A stretch of 64,000 nucleotides of DNA from positions 186,001 to 250,000 of the forward strand of contig NZ_RSCL01000008.1 in NCBI RefSeq assembly GCF_003991905.1, read 5' to 3'. The notes under the pieces are model-generated. The model worked only from the letters and a program-made list of their open reading frames with translations. It made no database searches and was not told the DNA's origin. Source of the DNA: Dulcicalothrix desertica PCC 7102 (GTDB lineage Bacteria > Cyanobacteriota > Cyanobacteriia > Cyanobacteriales > Nostocaceae). A program made the position numbers and the translations under genes. Below, piece after piece: positions 1-9,075 of the stretch. Each line of letters begins with the position of its first letter. Position 1 is the stretch's first letter.

Positions 1-951
1 CTTATATTCTTCTTCGGTGCGCCAATAACCCCCTGGATTTGTCACCATCATCTGAACTGCGGCAAGACCTGGAATAGTTCCATCTGGATATTCTACTGGC
101 GCCCCGCGAGGTGGAACAAGTGTTTGTAGAAGTACGACTTTACCTTGTGGAGGAAGAGCTTCTCTACACCGAGTAATTACTTGACGCGCGTCTTCAACAT
201 TAAATACAGACAAGAAATACTTCATTATAATTGCCGAAGCACCTTTTGGTAACTCCTCTAAAGCATTTCCGCCAACAACTTGCACAGCATCACTATCAAT
301 TCCTTGACTTGCGAGGAAAGCAGGAGCTATCTCAACTTCATGTGGAAGGTCGAATAATATACCTTTACATCCGAATTTCTTGACAATATGGGCAATTAGT
401 GAGCCTCGATTGCCTCCAACATCCATAACTGTATCAAATTGGCCGAAGTCGTAGACCTCAAACAGTGAATCAATTGCTTGATTCGTCAAATAGCTCATGG
501 CATTATTAAACAAGTTTTTACTATCGGGGTTTTCCGACATGAAAAACTCATAAAAATTTTTGCCATGTGCCCTTTCAAAAGCGACTTCCCCTGTTTTCAA
601 TGAACCACCTAATTCTCTCCAAGCATCCCACATCGGTGGTTCTGTAATATGTAACAAAAAATGTCCTAAACTTGGCTCTGCATCTGTAACCAGGAGTTCT
701 GAGAGTTCTGTTGCAGCAAATACACGTCCAGGTTTTTCTGCAAACACACCTAGATGAGCTAAAGCACGAAGAAGAACATAAAGAGTTTCTACTTTTGTCG
801 AAGTTTTTTCTGCTATCGCTTCCACAGTCATTGCCCCTGACTGTAACAGGTTAGGTATACCTAAATTTGTTGCTATATAAAGACACTGGCTTTGCCAATA
901 GCCATAAATCATCTTAGCAAGTTTATTTGATGCCGAATTCGTCCCTAACAA
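1..951 (-). CDS. SAM-dependent O-methyltransferase (acetylserotonin-OMT-like), 3' end outside window
   Basis: Translating the reverse complement gives an open frame running off the left edge. The N-terminal half is a winged-helix dimerisation region (YWQSQCLYIATNLGIPNLLQ, then VEAIAEKTSTKVETLYVLLR). The SAM-binding motif DVGGNRGSLIAHIVKKFG follows, with a later stretch VLLQTLVPPRG typical of the small-molecule O-methyltransferase family 2. I place the start at a TTG (951-949) because GGAG lies 8 nt upstream and an in-frame TGA lies just before it; an ATG at 912 is the alternative. The substrate cannot be read from sequence. It is transcribed away from the rest of the window, so its operon lies to the left. 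It is not related to MysB, which belongs to the CCoAOMT-like family. Confidence 0.85.
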   Translation of the reverse strand, partial: MLGTNSASNKLAKMIYGYWQSQCLYIATNLGIPNLLQSGAMTVEAIAEKTSTKVETLYVLLRALAHLGVFAEKPGRVFAATELSELLVTDAEPSLGHFLLHITEPPMWDAWRELGGSLKTGEVAFERAHGKNFYEFFMSENPDSKNLFNNAMSYLTNQAIDSLFEVYDFGQFDTVMDVGGNRGSLIAHIVKKFGCKGILFDLPHEVEIAPAFLASQGIDSDAVQVVGGNALEELPKGASAIIMKYFLSVFNVEDARQVITRCREALPPQGKVVLLQTLVPPRGAPVEYPDGTIPGLAAVQMMVTNPGGYWRTEEEYK

Positions 952-1107
952 ATCTATTTCTCCGTGTCAAAATTTTACATTACTTCAATTTCTATTTATT
1001 CGTACCATCTCGTCAATAGGCCTAGTAGTGCGTGGTAAAGATAATTACTATTACTGCACAGGCGCGTGTTTTTGTTAAAATATGAAAAATTGAGGCGCCT
1101 GCTCCGT

Positions 1108-1359
1108 TTGAAAGCTGTTGAAGTCACTGGCAGTATTGACAAAAATGGAAATTTAATCTTGGATGAGCCGATTCTTGCAGAAGAACACTCTAATAGGGTT
1201 CGAGTCATAGTTTTGTTTACTGACCAAGAAGAAATTGACCCTGATGATACGCCCATCGAAGAAGTTAAAGCTATTTTAAGGAGAGGATTTCAGCAAGCAA
1301 AAGCTGGGCAAACTAGACCTGTAAGCGAGCTATGGAGTCGGATTGATACTAAATCATGA
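1108..1359 (+). CDS. Small antitoxin-like protein (RelN-like family)
   Basis: About 83 aa from TTG 1108, reading KAVEVTGSIDKNGNLILDEP and ending in DDTPIEEVKAILRRGF...PVSELWSRID. This is the layout of small cyanobacterial antitoxins: a short beta-rich N-terminus, then an acidic/helical tail that wraps a RelE/ParE-type toxin. The frame is open from a GTG at 1066, but relatives begin at the KAVEVTG segment, so TTG 1108 is preferred; GAGG at 1092-1095 is a weak, distant ribosome site. The stop overlaps an ATG (ATGA, 1356-1359) that opens a broken downstream frame, as expected for a TA operon that lost its second gene. Family assignment is from memory of similar proteins. Confidence 0.6.
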   Translation: MKAVEVTGSIDKNGNLILDEPILAEEHSNRVRVIVLFTDQEEIDPDDTPIEEVKAILRRGFQQAKAGQTRPVSELWSRIDTKS

Positions 1360-1505
1360 TATTATTTTAGTGCTGGTATCTAGTCATATATCAAGTTGAG
1401 GCGCCTACAACTATTTTGGTGATAACAATTTCTTCAAAATTTGATAGAGAACATATTCAAGTAAACGAAATCCTAGAAATCATCAGCGAATTTTATAAAG
1501 ATTGA
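1356..1505 (+). pseudogene. Possible remnant of the second gene of the TA operon
   Basis: An ATG overlaps the antitoxin stop as ATGA. The frame meets a TAG at 1368-1370, then stays open for 44 codons ending ...SKFDREHIQVNEILEIISEF. No family is recognised. The overlap geometry and internal stop suggest a nonsense-mutated, shortened partner gene, but the fragment is short and could be chance. Confidence 0.25.
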
Positions 1506-1592
1506 GAAATAATCTCTGTTTCTCACAGAATATCTTCGTAAGAAGCTCTTTGTTGGGTCTCCTGTTCCTACAATATTATAAGAAAATCTTAG

Positions 1593-1817
1593 AGATGCTT
1601 CGTTCCTCAGCATGACACATGCAAGATGCTACGTTCCTCAGCATGACAAATGCAAGATGCTACCCTGCGGGAAAACTGCGTTAACGTTCCTCAGCATGAC
1701 AAATGTAAGATGCTTTGTTCCTCAGCATGACAAGGAGATGCTTTGTTCTTGAGTGTGACAAATGCAAGATGCTACCCTGCGGGAAAACTGCGTTAACGTT
1801 CCTCAGTATGACAATGA
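1593..1817. repeat. Array of six ~30-nt degenerate direct repeats
   Basis: Six units begin AGATGCT and carry TTCCTCAGCATGACA near their ends. Two units hold the same extra ~21-nt block (ACCCTGCGGGAAAACTGCGT), so the array has two unit types. Unit sequences drift and there are no unique spacers, so it is not a CRISPR. It fills most of the 1506-1943 spacer; the rest of that gap shows nothing coding and would hold the kinase promoter. Confidence 0.7.
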
Positions 1818-1943
1818 GATAATAATTTAATTACAAATTTTGTAACGATTAGACCCGTAAAAGCTTAACAATAGTTAATGAGACACAGTTCGCGTTACCC
1901 TGTGTTTAGTATAATCAACTAAGCTAGTGTCTCTTAAACAGTT

Positions 1944-3749
1944 GTGTCCCAGGTAAACAAGAGTGCGATTCATTGTATAAATCCTGATTGTTTGCGTCCC
2001 TATCCGCAACCTTGGGGTAATAAATTTTGCAATAGCTGTGGCGCCAATCTACAGCTACTTGAACGTTATGTGCCATTGCAAACCCTAGGTTCTGGTGGAT
2101 TTGCCCAAATTTATACGGTTTGGGATACAATAGCGCAAACCGAAAAGGTTCTAAAAGTCTTAATTGAAGATTCACCTAAAGCACTCGAACTGTTTGTACA
2201 AGAAGCAGAAATATTATGTAATCTTGAACACCCTGGAGTTCCGATTGTTGATATTTGCGGGCATTTTCAGGTTGAGTTCTCACACCCCAAACCTCGCAAA
2301 CTGCCATGTTTGGTGATGGAAAAAATTCATGGGTTGACGCTGGAGGAAATTCAAAAGCACTACCCGCAAGGTTGTCCTCAAGTATTAGTACTCAACTGGC
2401 TGCTGCAAGCGATTGATATTTTAAATCACTTGCATTCCCGTAAAATTATCCATCGTGATATTAAACCCTCTAATATTATGCTACGTACAGGCGCCTTTTC
2501 TCGTGGGGCGGTACGTGGAGACCAGCTAGTGTTAATTGACTTTGGTGGAGTCAAGCAAGTTAGTTCGGCATTGCTGCGCTTTCCTAGTCGCTCAACGCGG
2601 TTGTTTTCGTCGGGTTATAGTCCCCCAGAACAGCTAACTGGTGCTAACGTTGGACCCCAAGCCGATTTTTATGCGCTTGGTCGAACGATGGTAGAATTAC
2701 TTACTGGGAAAAACCCTGCAGATTTGGAAGACCCTGTTACAGGAGAGTTACGCTGGCGCCATTTAGTTGACGTTAAACCCAAATTGGGCGATTTACTTGA
2801 CGAAATGGTTAAATACGATGCCCGCTCTCGTCCTGCATCTGCTACCGTTATTCAAAAAAGACTCGCTAGTATTTCTCAAGCGGCGCCTGCCATATCATTA
2901 TTTTCTCAGGTTGGGCAAAACGTTCAGAAAAAATTTACTCAAATTACCCATCAAGTTAATAACACCGCATCACCGTTATCTAACTTCTGGCAACGGTTAA
3001 AAGGTACAAGCGTACAAATAACTACTGCATTCGCACAAGCGACTTCTCAAACAGTACTTTTTACAGTCAAGACTTTTATTAATACTATTCTCGCTTGTCT
3101 TAGTACTACTTGGGCAATGCTCCTTGCTGCAATTGGCGCCTGTATTGGTACAATCGTTGGTTTACTACTCGCTAATAACACCATCTGGGGAAAACAACTT
3201 TCTGTATATATTGCTAACCAACTTCCAGGTGTATTGAATAATACAAGCAATGTGTCAGGGTCAGAAATAATATCATTCGCGGTTGCTGGTTTAGGAACTT
3301 CATGGGCACTAACTATTAGCGGTGCATTTGGACAAAGGCGCCGTTACTTCATCGCTTTAATTACAAGTATTATTGGCTACGGTTTAGGATGGGTAGTATT
3401 AGCTAGTATTAGTGTACCTACTGCTAATCTCGCTTACTCAGTTACAGCCGAAGGATTAATGGGGTTGATATTAATCGCGGTTTCTTTGCTAACTCTTGGT
3501 TTAGGACTACGTAGTCATAACATAGTTCATGCACTAACTAGCGCTTTCGGTACAGCGTTAACTTTTGCTTTACTAATTAATCTTGGTATTTTGTCACCTA
3601 GCTTATTTAACTTTCTACTTTCCACAGAAGCATCTCAACTGGCGCCTAAAGTTATCTTTTTTAGCTTACTAGGTATTTTCAACAGCTTTTACCTAGCTCT
3701 AAGTCATTATTTAGTAGTTCCTTGGTTAAAGCTTTTAGGTTGGAAGTAA
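1944..3749 (+). CDS. Zinc-ribbon Ser/Thr protein kinase with membrane C-terminus
   Basis: 601 aa from GTG 1944. An N-terminal zinc ribbon (CINPDC...CNSCG, about residues 11-33) precedes a full Hanks-type kinase domain: glycine-rich loop LGSGGFAQIY, ATP-binding lysine in EKVLKVL, catalytic loop IIHRDIKPSNIML and metal-binding LIDFGGVKQ. The C-terminal third has several hydrophobic helices (WAMLLAAIGACIGTIVGLLL, then FALLINLGILSPSLFNFLL). It should phosphorylate Ser/Thr of unknown targets while anchored in a membrane. The GTG start is chosen because the zinc ribbon begins ten residues later; the ribosome site is weak. No partner lies beside it. Confidence 0.9.
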   Translation: MSQVNKSAIHCINPDCLRPYPQPWGNKFCNSCGANLQLLERYVPLQTLGSGGFAQIYTVWDTIAQTEKVLKVLIEDSPKALELFVQEAEILCNLEHPGVPIVDICGHFQVEFSHPKPRKLPCLVMEKIHGLTLEEIQKHYPQGCPQVLVLNWLLQAIDILNHLHSRKIIHRDIKPSNIMLRTGAFSRGAVRGDQLVLIDFGGVKQVSSALLRFPSRSTRLFSSGYSPPEQLTGANVGPQADFYALGRTMVELLTGKNPADLEDPVTGELRWRHLVDVKPKLGDLLDEMVKYDARSRPASATVIQKRLASISQAAPAISLFSQVGQNVQKKFTQITHQVNNTASPLSNFWQRLKGTSVQITTAFAQATSQTVLFTVKTFINTILACLSTTWAMLLAAIGACIGTIVGLLLANNTIWGKQLSVYIANQLPGVLNNTSNVSGSEIISFAVAGLGTSWALTISGAFGQRRRYFIALITSIIGYGLGWVVLASISVPTANLAYSVTAEGLMGLILIAVSLLTLGLGLRSHNIVHALTSAFGTALTFALLINLGILSPSLFNFLLSTEASQLAPKVIFFSLLGIFNSFYLALSHYLVVPWLKLLGWK

Positions 3750-4196
3750 AGAGTGCTGAGTGCTGGGTGCTGAGTGCTGTGGAGCGGAATTAAGAATATT
3801 ACTCAGCACTCATTACTCATAAATATTCATCCCCCAGTCATTATCTGACCGAGGGATTACATAAGGCTTAGACTATAGAGTTTCTGTATAATTAGCAGTT
3901 ATGTCCATTCTAATATCTACGTCCAATATTCGGTGGTTCAAAGACGCGAGTTTATGGTATTTTCACAGAGTTTTTACAGGCTCTTTATGTTTACATGCGT
4001 CTTATCTCTAGTATTTACAGGCATTACTGAGGTTTTTTGTTTGTTAGATTACATGTATCGTACCAACACAACCTATGTAAGTGTATAGTTTATAGTTATT
4101 TTACTATTTCTTTACATTTTCTTTATTCCTATTGTTTGCGAAAAAAGTCCTATATGTAAGTATGGCTATACGCACGATTGGTAAAATTCTAAAAAT
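3750..4196. other. Intergenic region with a GAGTGCTGA-type repeat
   Basis: 3750-3820 carries several copies of GAGTGCTG and the inverse CAGCACTCA, forming a possible hairpin after the kinase stop. The same motif recurs at 29288-29322. The remaining ~370 nt are AT-rich with no open frame or RNA recognised and presumably include the promoter of the next gene. Confidence 0.5.
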
Positions 4197-4805
4197 ATGC
4201 GACATAAACAACATACAATTTTTGCTACTTTAGCGGTACTAGCTTGTTTGGGATTAACTCAACAAGCTAAAGCAGTCAACCAACAAGATTTAGAGCAGTT
4301 TAAGGCTACTGGTGTCTGTTCTCGTTGTGATTTGAGCGGCGCCGACTTAAGCGGAGCTAATCTAACTAGGGTGATTTTACGCGATGCCAACCTCAAAGGC
4401 GCCAATTTTAGCGGCTCAAACTTAAGTGGTGCTGACTTAACTGGTGCAAATTTGGAAGGTGCTATATTAAGTAATACAAATCTTACTGCTACTTCTTTCA
4501 CAGGCGCCTTATTAAAGTCAGCATCCCTAGAAAATGCCAATATGAGGTTTACTAGCATGATGGGCGCCAACTTAGAGGGTGCAAACCTTAAAGGTTCAAC
4601 CAGCATGATGGTAAATATGCGCGGCGCCAACTTTCGTTTAACAACGTTGTCTAACGGTCTAGTTACTGGTGACAAACCTTATGGTTGGTCATTACAACGT
4701 CCTCAAAAACGTGATTGCGAAAAATTTAAGATTGAGAGGGGCGCGCGTGGTAGCGTTTGTTCAACCGAGCAAATAACCGAGGAAACTACAGAAAGACGCG
4801 AATAA
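4197..4805 (+). CDS. Exported pentapeptide-repeat protein
   Basis: 202 aa. A signal peptide (HTIFATLAVLACLGLTQQAKA) ends near residue 27, followed by a short CSRCDLSG cysteine pair and about twenty A(D/N)LxG pentapeptides (residues 48-150, e.g. GADLSGANL, GANFSGSNL, GADLTGANL), which fold as a right-handed quadrilateral beta-helix. The charged tail after residue 160 is outside the helix. The protein is predicted to be periplasmic or thylakoid-lumenal; molecular function in this family is mostly unknown. Five GGCGCC hexamers fall in the repeats, four of them encoding G-A. It stands alone, with no neighbour on the same strand close enough for an operon. Confidence 0.85.
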   Translation: MRHKQHTIFATLAVLACLGLTQQAKAVNQQDLEQFKATGVCSRCDLSGADLSGANLTRVILRDANLKGANFSGSNLSGADLTGANLEGAILSNTNLTATSFTGALLKSASLENANMRFTSMMGANLEGANLKGSTSMMVNMRGANFRLTTLSNGLVTGDKPYGWSLQRPQKRDCEKFKIERGARGSVCSTEQITEETTERRE

Positions 4806-5466
4806 TTATCTTGACGGTGGGGGTAGGCAATCCCCACCTTACGCCATATCATACTTTTGAAAGATTCTCTATATATTTAATAATTATTTAATTTGTTGTG
4901 TCCGATAATTAATACTAATATTTCGATTGGTAAATATGTCACCTAATAGAGTTAATCTGAATTTTATGGTTCATAGCGAAAAATAACTTCACATCCAATT
5001 TGCCCGATATTACTAATGTAAGCACGGCCAATGCGGCAGTCTTTGCTGCAAATTATTTCTGTTTCTAGCTAAATGAGGTCAAAAGTGAATGCTTAAAGGC
5101 AGCGAACTGAATATTAATCAGGGCTGTAATCTCAAGTGGAAATTAGGAGATAAAAATAAACTATCTTCCACGGTACAGATTTTACTAGTGATTACGTTAG
5201 AGGTTCCACAGTAAACATACTTAGTATTACTAGGAACAGAAGCAAAACATTAATATTTTTACTCCCGAATGTCCAAATTTAGGGCATTATAAACCGGGTT
5301 TCTTCGTTGAAATCTGTGATAAAAATGACGATTTGGTGTAGAAACCCGGTTTCTGTTTGATTATAGTCTGTTCTGTTGAGTTGTAATGGTCGTCGGGTGA
5401 CTGACGTTAAAGCACAGTATTTTCAATTTTGTTCGATTTTGAATTATTAAATCAAGGACGAGAGAT
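4806..5466. other. Long intergenic region upstream of the mys operon
   Basis: About 660 nt without a plausible gene. It starts with a GTGGGG/CCCCAC hairpin after the pentapeptide gene (about 4815-4845) and contains the AAACCGGGTTTCT inverted repeat at 5296-5355. The last ~110 nt must contain the mysA promoter and 5' leader; I could not fix a convincing -35/-10 pair. GGACGAGAG at 5456-5464 is the likely mysA ribosome site. Confidence 0.5.
5296..5355. repeat. Inverted repeat, AGAAACCCGGTTTCT family (copy 1)
   Basis: The left arm AAACCGGGTTTCTTCG and right arm GTAGAAACCCGGTTTCTG flank ~30 nt. Further copies lie at 12470-12540 (divergent), 48916-48986 and 61658-61722. Each arm is itself palindromic. 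They probably form hairpins in RNA. Confidence 0.8.
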
Positions 5467-6696
5467 ATGGGTATACCTCACGCATCTTTTACAGCGACTG
5501 AAAAAGCGTTTCACGTTACTGGGTATGAAAAAATAGACTTCAGTCTAGAGTATGTCAACGGTGCGTTTGATATTAAAAATACTGAAGTCGCAGACAGCTA
5601 CCAACCGTTTGGACGCTGTTTGGCAGTGGTTGATGCGAACGTTAACCGTTTGTATGGTGAGCAAATTCGAGCTTACTTCCGTTACTATGACATTGATTTG
5701 ACGGTACATCCTGTTACTATTACCGAACCTGCAAAGACGCTAGCGACGTTTGAATCGGTTGTAGATGCATTTGCTGATTTTGGTTTGATTCGTAAAGAAC
5801 CAGTTTTGGTAGTGGGTGGTGGACTAGTTACTGATGTAGTGGGTTTTGCTTGTTCTGCTTATCGTCGTAAGACTAACTATATCCGTATTCCAACAACGCT
5901 TATTGGTTTAATTGATGCAGGTGTCGCAATTAAAGTTGCAGTGAATCACAAGAAGTTGAAGAACCGTTTAGGCGCCTATCATGCACCACAGAAGGTAATT
6001 CTTGACTTTTCGTTCTTAAAAACTCTGCCTGTTGCACAAGTTCGTAACGGAATGGCAGAGCTAGTCAAGATTGCCGTAGTCTCAAATTCTGAAGTTTTTG
6101 AACTGCTGTACGAGTACGGTCATGATTTACTACAAACTCACTTTGGTTATGTAAATGGTTCAGAGCATTTACAAGAAATCGCTCATAAGGTGAATTACGA
6201 AGCGATTAAAACAATGCTAGAGTTAGAAACACCTAATTTGCATGAAATCGACCTTGACCGGGTAATTGCCTATGGTCATACTTGGAGTCCTACACTGGAA
6301 TTGGCGCCGCGCGTTCCTTTATATCATGGTCATGCGGTAAATATTGATATGGCATTATCGGCAACAATTGCATCTCGACGCGGATATATTTCTGTAGGAG
6401 AACGTGACCGTATTCTCGATTTAATGTCTCGCATTGGTTTGTCACTTGACCATCCACTATTAGAAGGTGATTTACTTTGGCACGCTACTGAGTCAATTAC
6501 TCAGACTCGTGATGGGAAATTACGTGCAGCAATGCCAAAACCAATTGGAACTTGCTTCTTTGTTAATGATTTGACTCGCGAGGAGCTAGATGCTGCGGTT
6601 GTCGCGCATAAAGAAATTTGTGCAGCTTTACCGCGTTCTGGTGCTGGTATTGATGCTTATATTGGCACAGAAGAGGTGGAAATGGCTGCGGTGTAA
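5467..6696 (+). CDS. mysA: 2-demethyl 4-deoxygadusol synthase (MysA)
   Basis: 409 aa, the usual length of cyanobacterial MysA. It belongs to the dehydroquinate-synthase-like sugar phosphate cyclases and converts sedoheptulose 7-phosphate to 2-demethyl-4-deoxygadusol using NAD+ and a metal, the first step of mycosporine synthesis in the cytosol. Visible motifs are the nucleotide-binding [16 protein letters not shown] (residues 115-130), [16 protein letters not shown] (141-156), [11 protein letters not shown] with the metal ligand E198, and the histidine pair in [14 protein letters not shown] and YHGHAVNID. The ATG start has a purine-rich ribosome site. mysB and mysC follow on the same strand; a 57-nt palindromic repeat sits between mysA and mysB. 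Confidence 0.97.
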   Translation: MGIPHASFTATEKAFHVTGYEKIDFSLEYVNGAFDIKNTEVADSYQPFGRCLAVVDANVNRLYGEQIRAYFRYYDIDLTVHPVTITEPAKTLATFESVVDAFADFGLIRKEPVLVVGGGLVTDVVGFACSAYRRKTNYIRIPTTLIGLIDAGVAIKVAVNHKKLKNRLGAYHAPQKVILDFSFLKTLPVAQVRNGMAELVKIAVVSNSEVFELLYEYGHDLLQTHFGYVNGSEHLQEIAHKVNYEAIKTMLELETPNLHEIDLDRVIAYGHTWSPTLELAPRVPLYHGHAVNIDMALSATIASRRGYISVGERDRILDLMSRIGLSLDHPLLEGDLLWHATESITQTRDGKLRAAMPKPIGTCFFVNDLTREELDAAVVAHKEICAALPRSGAGIDAYIGTEEVEMAAV

Positions 6697-6733
6697 ATAT
6701 TACGGGGTGGTTTGTAAAATTATGATATCTGTA

Positions 6734-6790
6734 AGGGGCGGGTTTACGAGATGGTACACACAGTTTTAGGATATTGGTTAACCCGCCCCT
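6734..6790. repeat. Palindromic repeat AGGGGCGGGTT...AACCCGCCCCT inside the mys operon
   Basis: GC-rich arms flank a ~36-nt middle including ACAGTTTTAGGATATTGG. A half copy lies at 38211-38250 with almost the same inner sequence, and a related arm pair at 30837-30949. Its place between mysA and mysB could set up a hairpin that tunes mysBC expression; that is inference. Confidence 0.8.
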
Positions 6791-6821
6791 ATGGTATCCA
6801 CAATCTAAAATCTAAAATCTA

Positions 6822-7649
6822 ATGACTATTACTCAAATTAATCAACCGAGAGCTGTTACACCTCATGGTATTTTGGTGGAATTGCTCCAAAGTACATTAC
6901 AACTCGCGCAATCATCAAATACTTCCGCAGAGGTATTGACTTCATTACAGCAGATATATAATCTAGCGGCAGGTTTGGAACCTTATATTGGTGAATATAC
7001 GACGAATGAATCTCAGGGTTTGAAGGCACTTGCACAGAAGACGAGTACTGAAGATTGGTCTAAGCGGTTTTCTGATGGTGAAACTGTTCGTCAACTCGAA
7101 CAAGAAATGTTATCTGGACATGTTGAAGGACAAACGCTGAAGATGTTTGTTTACTTGACTAAAGCCAAACGTGTTCTTGAAGTGGGTATGTTTACTGGTT
7201 ATTCGGCGTTGGCAATGGCGGAAGCATTACCCGATGATGGTAAACTTGTGGCCTGTGAAGTTGATGCTTATGTTGCTAGCTTTGCTCAAGCTTGTTTTCA
7301 AAATTCCCCTCATGGTAATAAAATTAGTGTAGAAGTGGCGCCTGCTCTTGAAACACTACGTAAGTTAGCTCAAAACGGTGAGTCGTTTGATTTAATTTTC
7401 ATCGACGCTGATAAAAAAGAGTATATTGAATACTTCCACACCATATTAGACAGCAGCTTACTGGCGCCTGGTGGTTTGATATGTGTTGATAACACATTAA
7501 TGCAAGGACAAGTATATCTACCTAACGAACAACGTAGTGTTAACGGTAAAGCAATTACTGAATTTAATCAAGTGGTCGCAAATGATTCCCGTGTGGAGCA
7601 AGTAATATTACCTTTGCGTGATGGCGTTACTTTGATTAGAAGAATTTGA
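6822..7649 (+). CDS. mysB: 4-deoxygadusol O-methyltransferase (MysB)
   Basis: 275 aa, of the class I (CCoAOMT-like) O-methyltransferase family that methylates 2-demethyl-4-deoxygadusol to 4-deoxygadusol with SAM. The SAM site is VLEVGMFTGYSALAMAEALP (about residues 117-136), followed by ACEVD and the metal-binding stretch FDLIFIDADKKEYIEYF; LAPGGLICVDNTL is typical of the family. It lies ~125 nt after mysA, and its stop lies 8 nt before the mysC ATG (or overlaps an in-frame TTG), so mysBC are tightly coupled. The ATG at 6822 lacks a clear ribosome site. Confidence 0.95.
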   Translation: MTITQINQPRAVTPHGILVELLQSTLQLAQSSNTSAEVLTSLQQIYNLAAGLEPYIGEYTTNESQGLKALAQKTSTEDWSKRFSDGETVRQLEQEMLSGHVEGQTLKMFVYLTKAKRVLEVGMFTGYSALAMAEALPDDGKLVACEVDAYVASFAQACFQNSPHGNKISVEVAPALETLRKLAQNGESFDLIFIDADKKEYIEYFHTILDSSLLAPGGLICVDNTLMQGQVYLPNEQRSVNGKAITEFNQVVANDSRVEQVILPLRDGVTLIRRI

Positions 7650-7657
7650 TTATACAC

Positions 7658-9031
7658 ATGGCACAGTCAATTTCGCTTTCCTCACCTGCAAAAACACATG
7701 CTCCTGGTATTAGCGCTTCTTCGCTAAAAACTTTAGGCACTCTTACACTTCTATTGCTTGCTTTACCATTAAATGCATCTCTTGTTTTGGTCGCACTACT
7801 TTTAAAAAGTTTGCGTCCTCAAAATTTTACCACTGAAAAACCTAAAAATATTTTGATTAGCGGTGGTAAAATGACCAAAGCATTACAACTTGCGCGCTCG
7901 TTCCATAATGCTGGGCATCGAGTTATTTTATTAGAAGCGCATAAATATTGGTTAACTGGACACCGCTTTTCGTCTGCTGTAAATAAATTTTACACAGTTG
8001 AGGCGCCTGAAAAAGACCCAGAAGGTTATATTCAGTCATTAGTAGACATCGTAGAAAAAGAAAATATCGATGTTTATGTACCTGTGTGTAGTCCTGTTGC
8101 GAGTTACTATGATTCTCTCGCGAAGAAAGCACTGCCACAATGTGAAGTTATACATTGCGATGCAGAAATGACACAAATGCTTGATGATAAGCACGCATTC
8201 GCACAAACTGCACAAAGTTTTGGTCTATCAGTTCCTAAGTCTTTTAAAATTACTGACCCCGAACAAGTTATAAACTTTGATTTCTCCCAAGAAAAGCGTA
8301 AATACATTCTTAAAAGTATTCCTTACGACTCAGTACGTAGGTTAGATTTAACTAGACTTCCCTGCGATACTCCCGAAGCAACCGCAGCATTCGTGAGAAG
8401 TTTACCTATTAGTTCAGAAAAACCCTGGATTATGCAAGAATTTATTCCAGGTAAAGAATATTGCACCCACAGTACCGTTCGTAATGGGGTAATTACATTG
8501 CACTGCTGCTGTGAGTCTAGTGCGTTTCAAGTCAACTATGAAAATGTTGATAACCCTAAGATTTTTGAATGGGTAAGTCGTTTTGTTAAAGAGCTAGGTA
8601 TTACTGGGCAGGTTTCTTTTGACTTTATTGAAGCAGAAGACGGGAATATATACGCTATTGAATGTAATCCTCGTACTCACAGTGCTATCACGATGTTTTA
8701 TAATCATCCAGGTGTAGCAGATGCATATCTAGGTACAGGAAATAATTTGGCAGAACCTATTCAACCAAAATTTACGAGTAAACCAACTTACTGGACATAC
8801 CATGAAATATGGCGCCTATTTAATACTCGTTCCTGGTCAGATTTTGTTTATAGATTCAAAATTATTAAGCATGGTAAAGATGCTATTTTTTCTTGGCAAG
8901 ACCCGTTACCGTTTTTGATGAATCCTCACTGGCAAATTTTCTTGCTGTTAATTCAAAATTTGCAGAAAAATCGAGGTTGGATAAGGATTGATTTTAATAT
9001 TGGTAAGTTGGTAGAACTGGGTGGAGACTGA
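7658..9031 (+). CDS. mysC: ATP-grasp ligase (MysC), mycosporine-glycine synthase
   Basis: 457 aa from ATG 7658. ATP-grasp enzyme that joins glycine to 4-deoxygadusol to give mycosporine-glycine. The frame is open from TTG 7646, but MysC relatives begin MAQSIS, which fits ATG 7658. A hydrophobic N-terminal segment (about residues 25-50, LTLLLLALPLNASLVLVALL) is typical of MysC. The ATP-grasp core shows KYILKSIPYDSVRRLD, WIMQEFIPGKEYCTH and the metal-binding IYAIECNPRTHSAI. No MysD (D-Ala-D-Ala ligase-like) or MysE (NRPS-like) follows; the next gene is convergent, so the cluster here ends at MysC. Confidence 0.95.
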   Translation: MAQSISLSSPAKTHAPGISASSLKTLGTLTLLLLALPLNASLVLVALLLKSLRPQNFTTEKPKNILISGGKMTKALQLARSFHNAGHRVILLEAHKYWLTGHRFSSAVNKFYTVEAPEKDPEGYIQSLVDIVEKENIDVYVPVCSPVASYYDSLAKKALPQCEVIHCDAEMTQMLDDKHAFAQTAQSFGLSVPKSFKITDPEQVINFDFSQEKRKYILKSIPYDSVRRLDLTRLPCDTPEATAAFVRSLPISSEKPWIMQEFIPGKEYCTHSTVRNGVITLHCCCESSAFQVNYENVDNPKIFEWVSRFVKELGITGQVSFDFIEAEDGNIYAIECNPRTHSAITMFYNHPGVADAYLGTGNNLAEPIQPKFTSKPTYWTYHEIWRLFNTRSWSDFVYRFKIIKHGKDAIFSWQDPLPFLMNPHWQIFLLLIQNLQKNRGWIRIDFNIGKLVELGGD

Positions 9032-9037
9032 TTTTAA

Positions 9038-9062
9038 AGGGTGGGCAAGGATGCCCACCCCA
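9038..9062. terminator. GGGTGGGCAAGGATGCCCACCC hairpin between mysC and the M20 gene
   Basis: A perfect GC-rich inverted repeat lies in the short convergent gap and is a natural bidirectional terminator candidate. Copies of the same palindrome family occur near 10357, 21650, 24775, 34909, 37240 and 50640, always between genes. Confidence 0.6.
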
Positions 9063-9075
9063 CAAGATGTTTATT

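Noticed and set aside
996-1256. 86-aa minus-strand ORF
   Set aside because: Shadow of the antitoxin-like gene on the other strand.
1593-1817. Repeat array as CRISPR
   Set aside because: Units drift, spacing is irregular and inserts are repeated rather than unique.
4259-4675. 138-aa minus-strand ORF
   Set aside because: It is the antisense shadow of the regular pentapeptide repeats.
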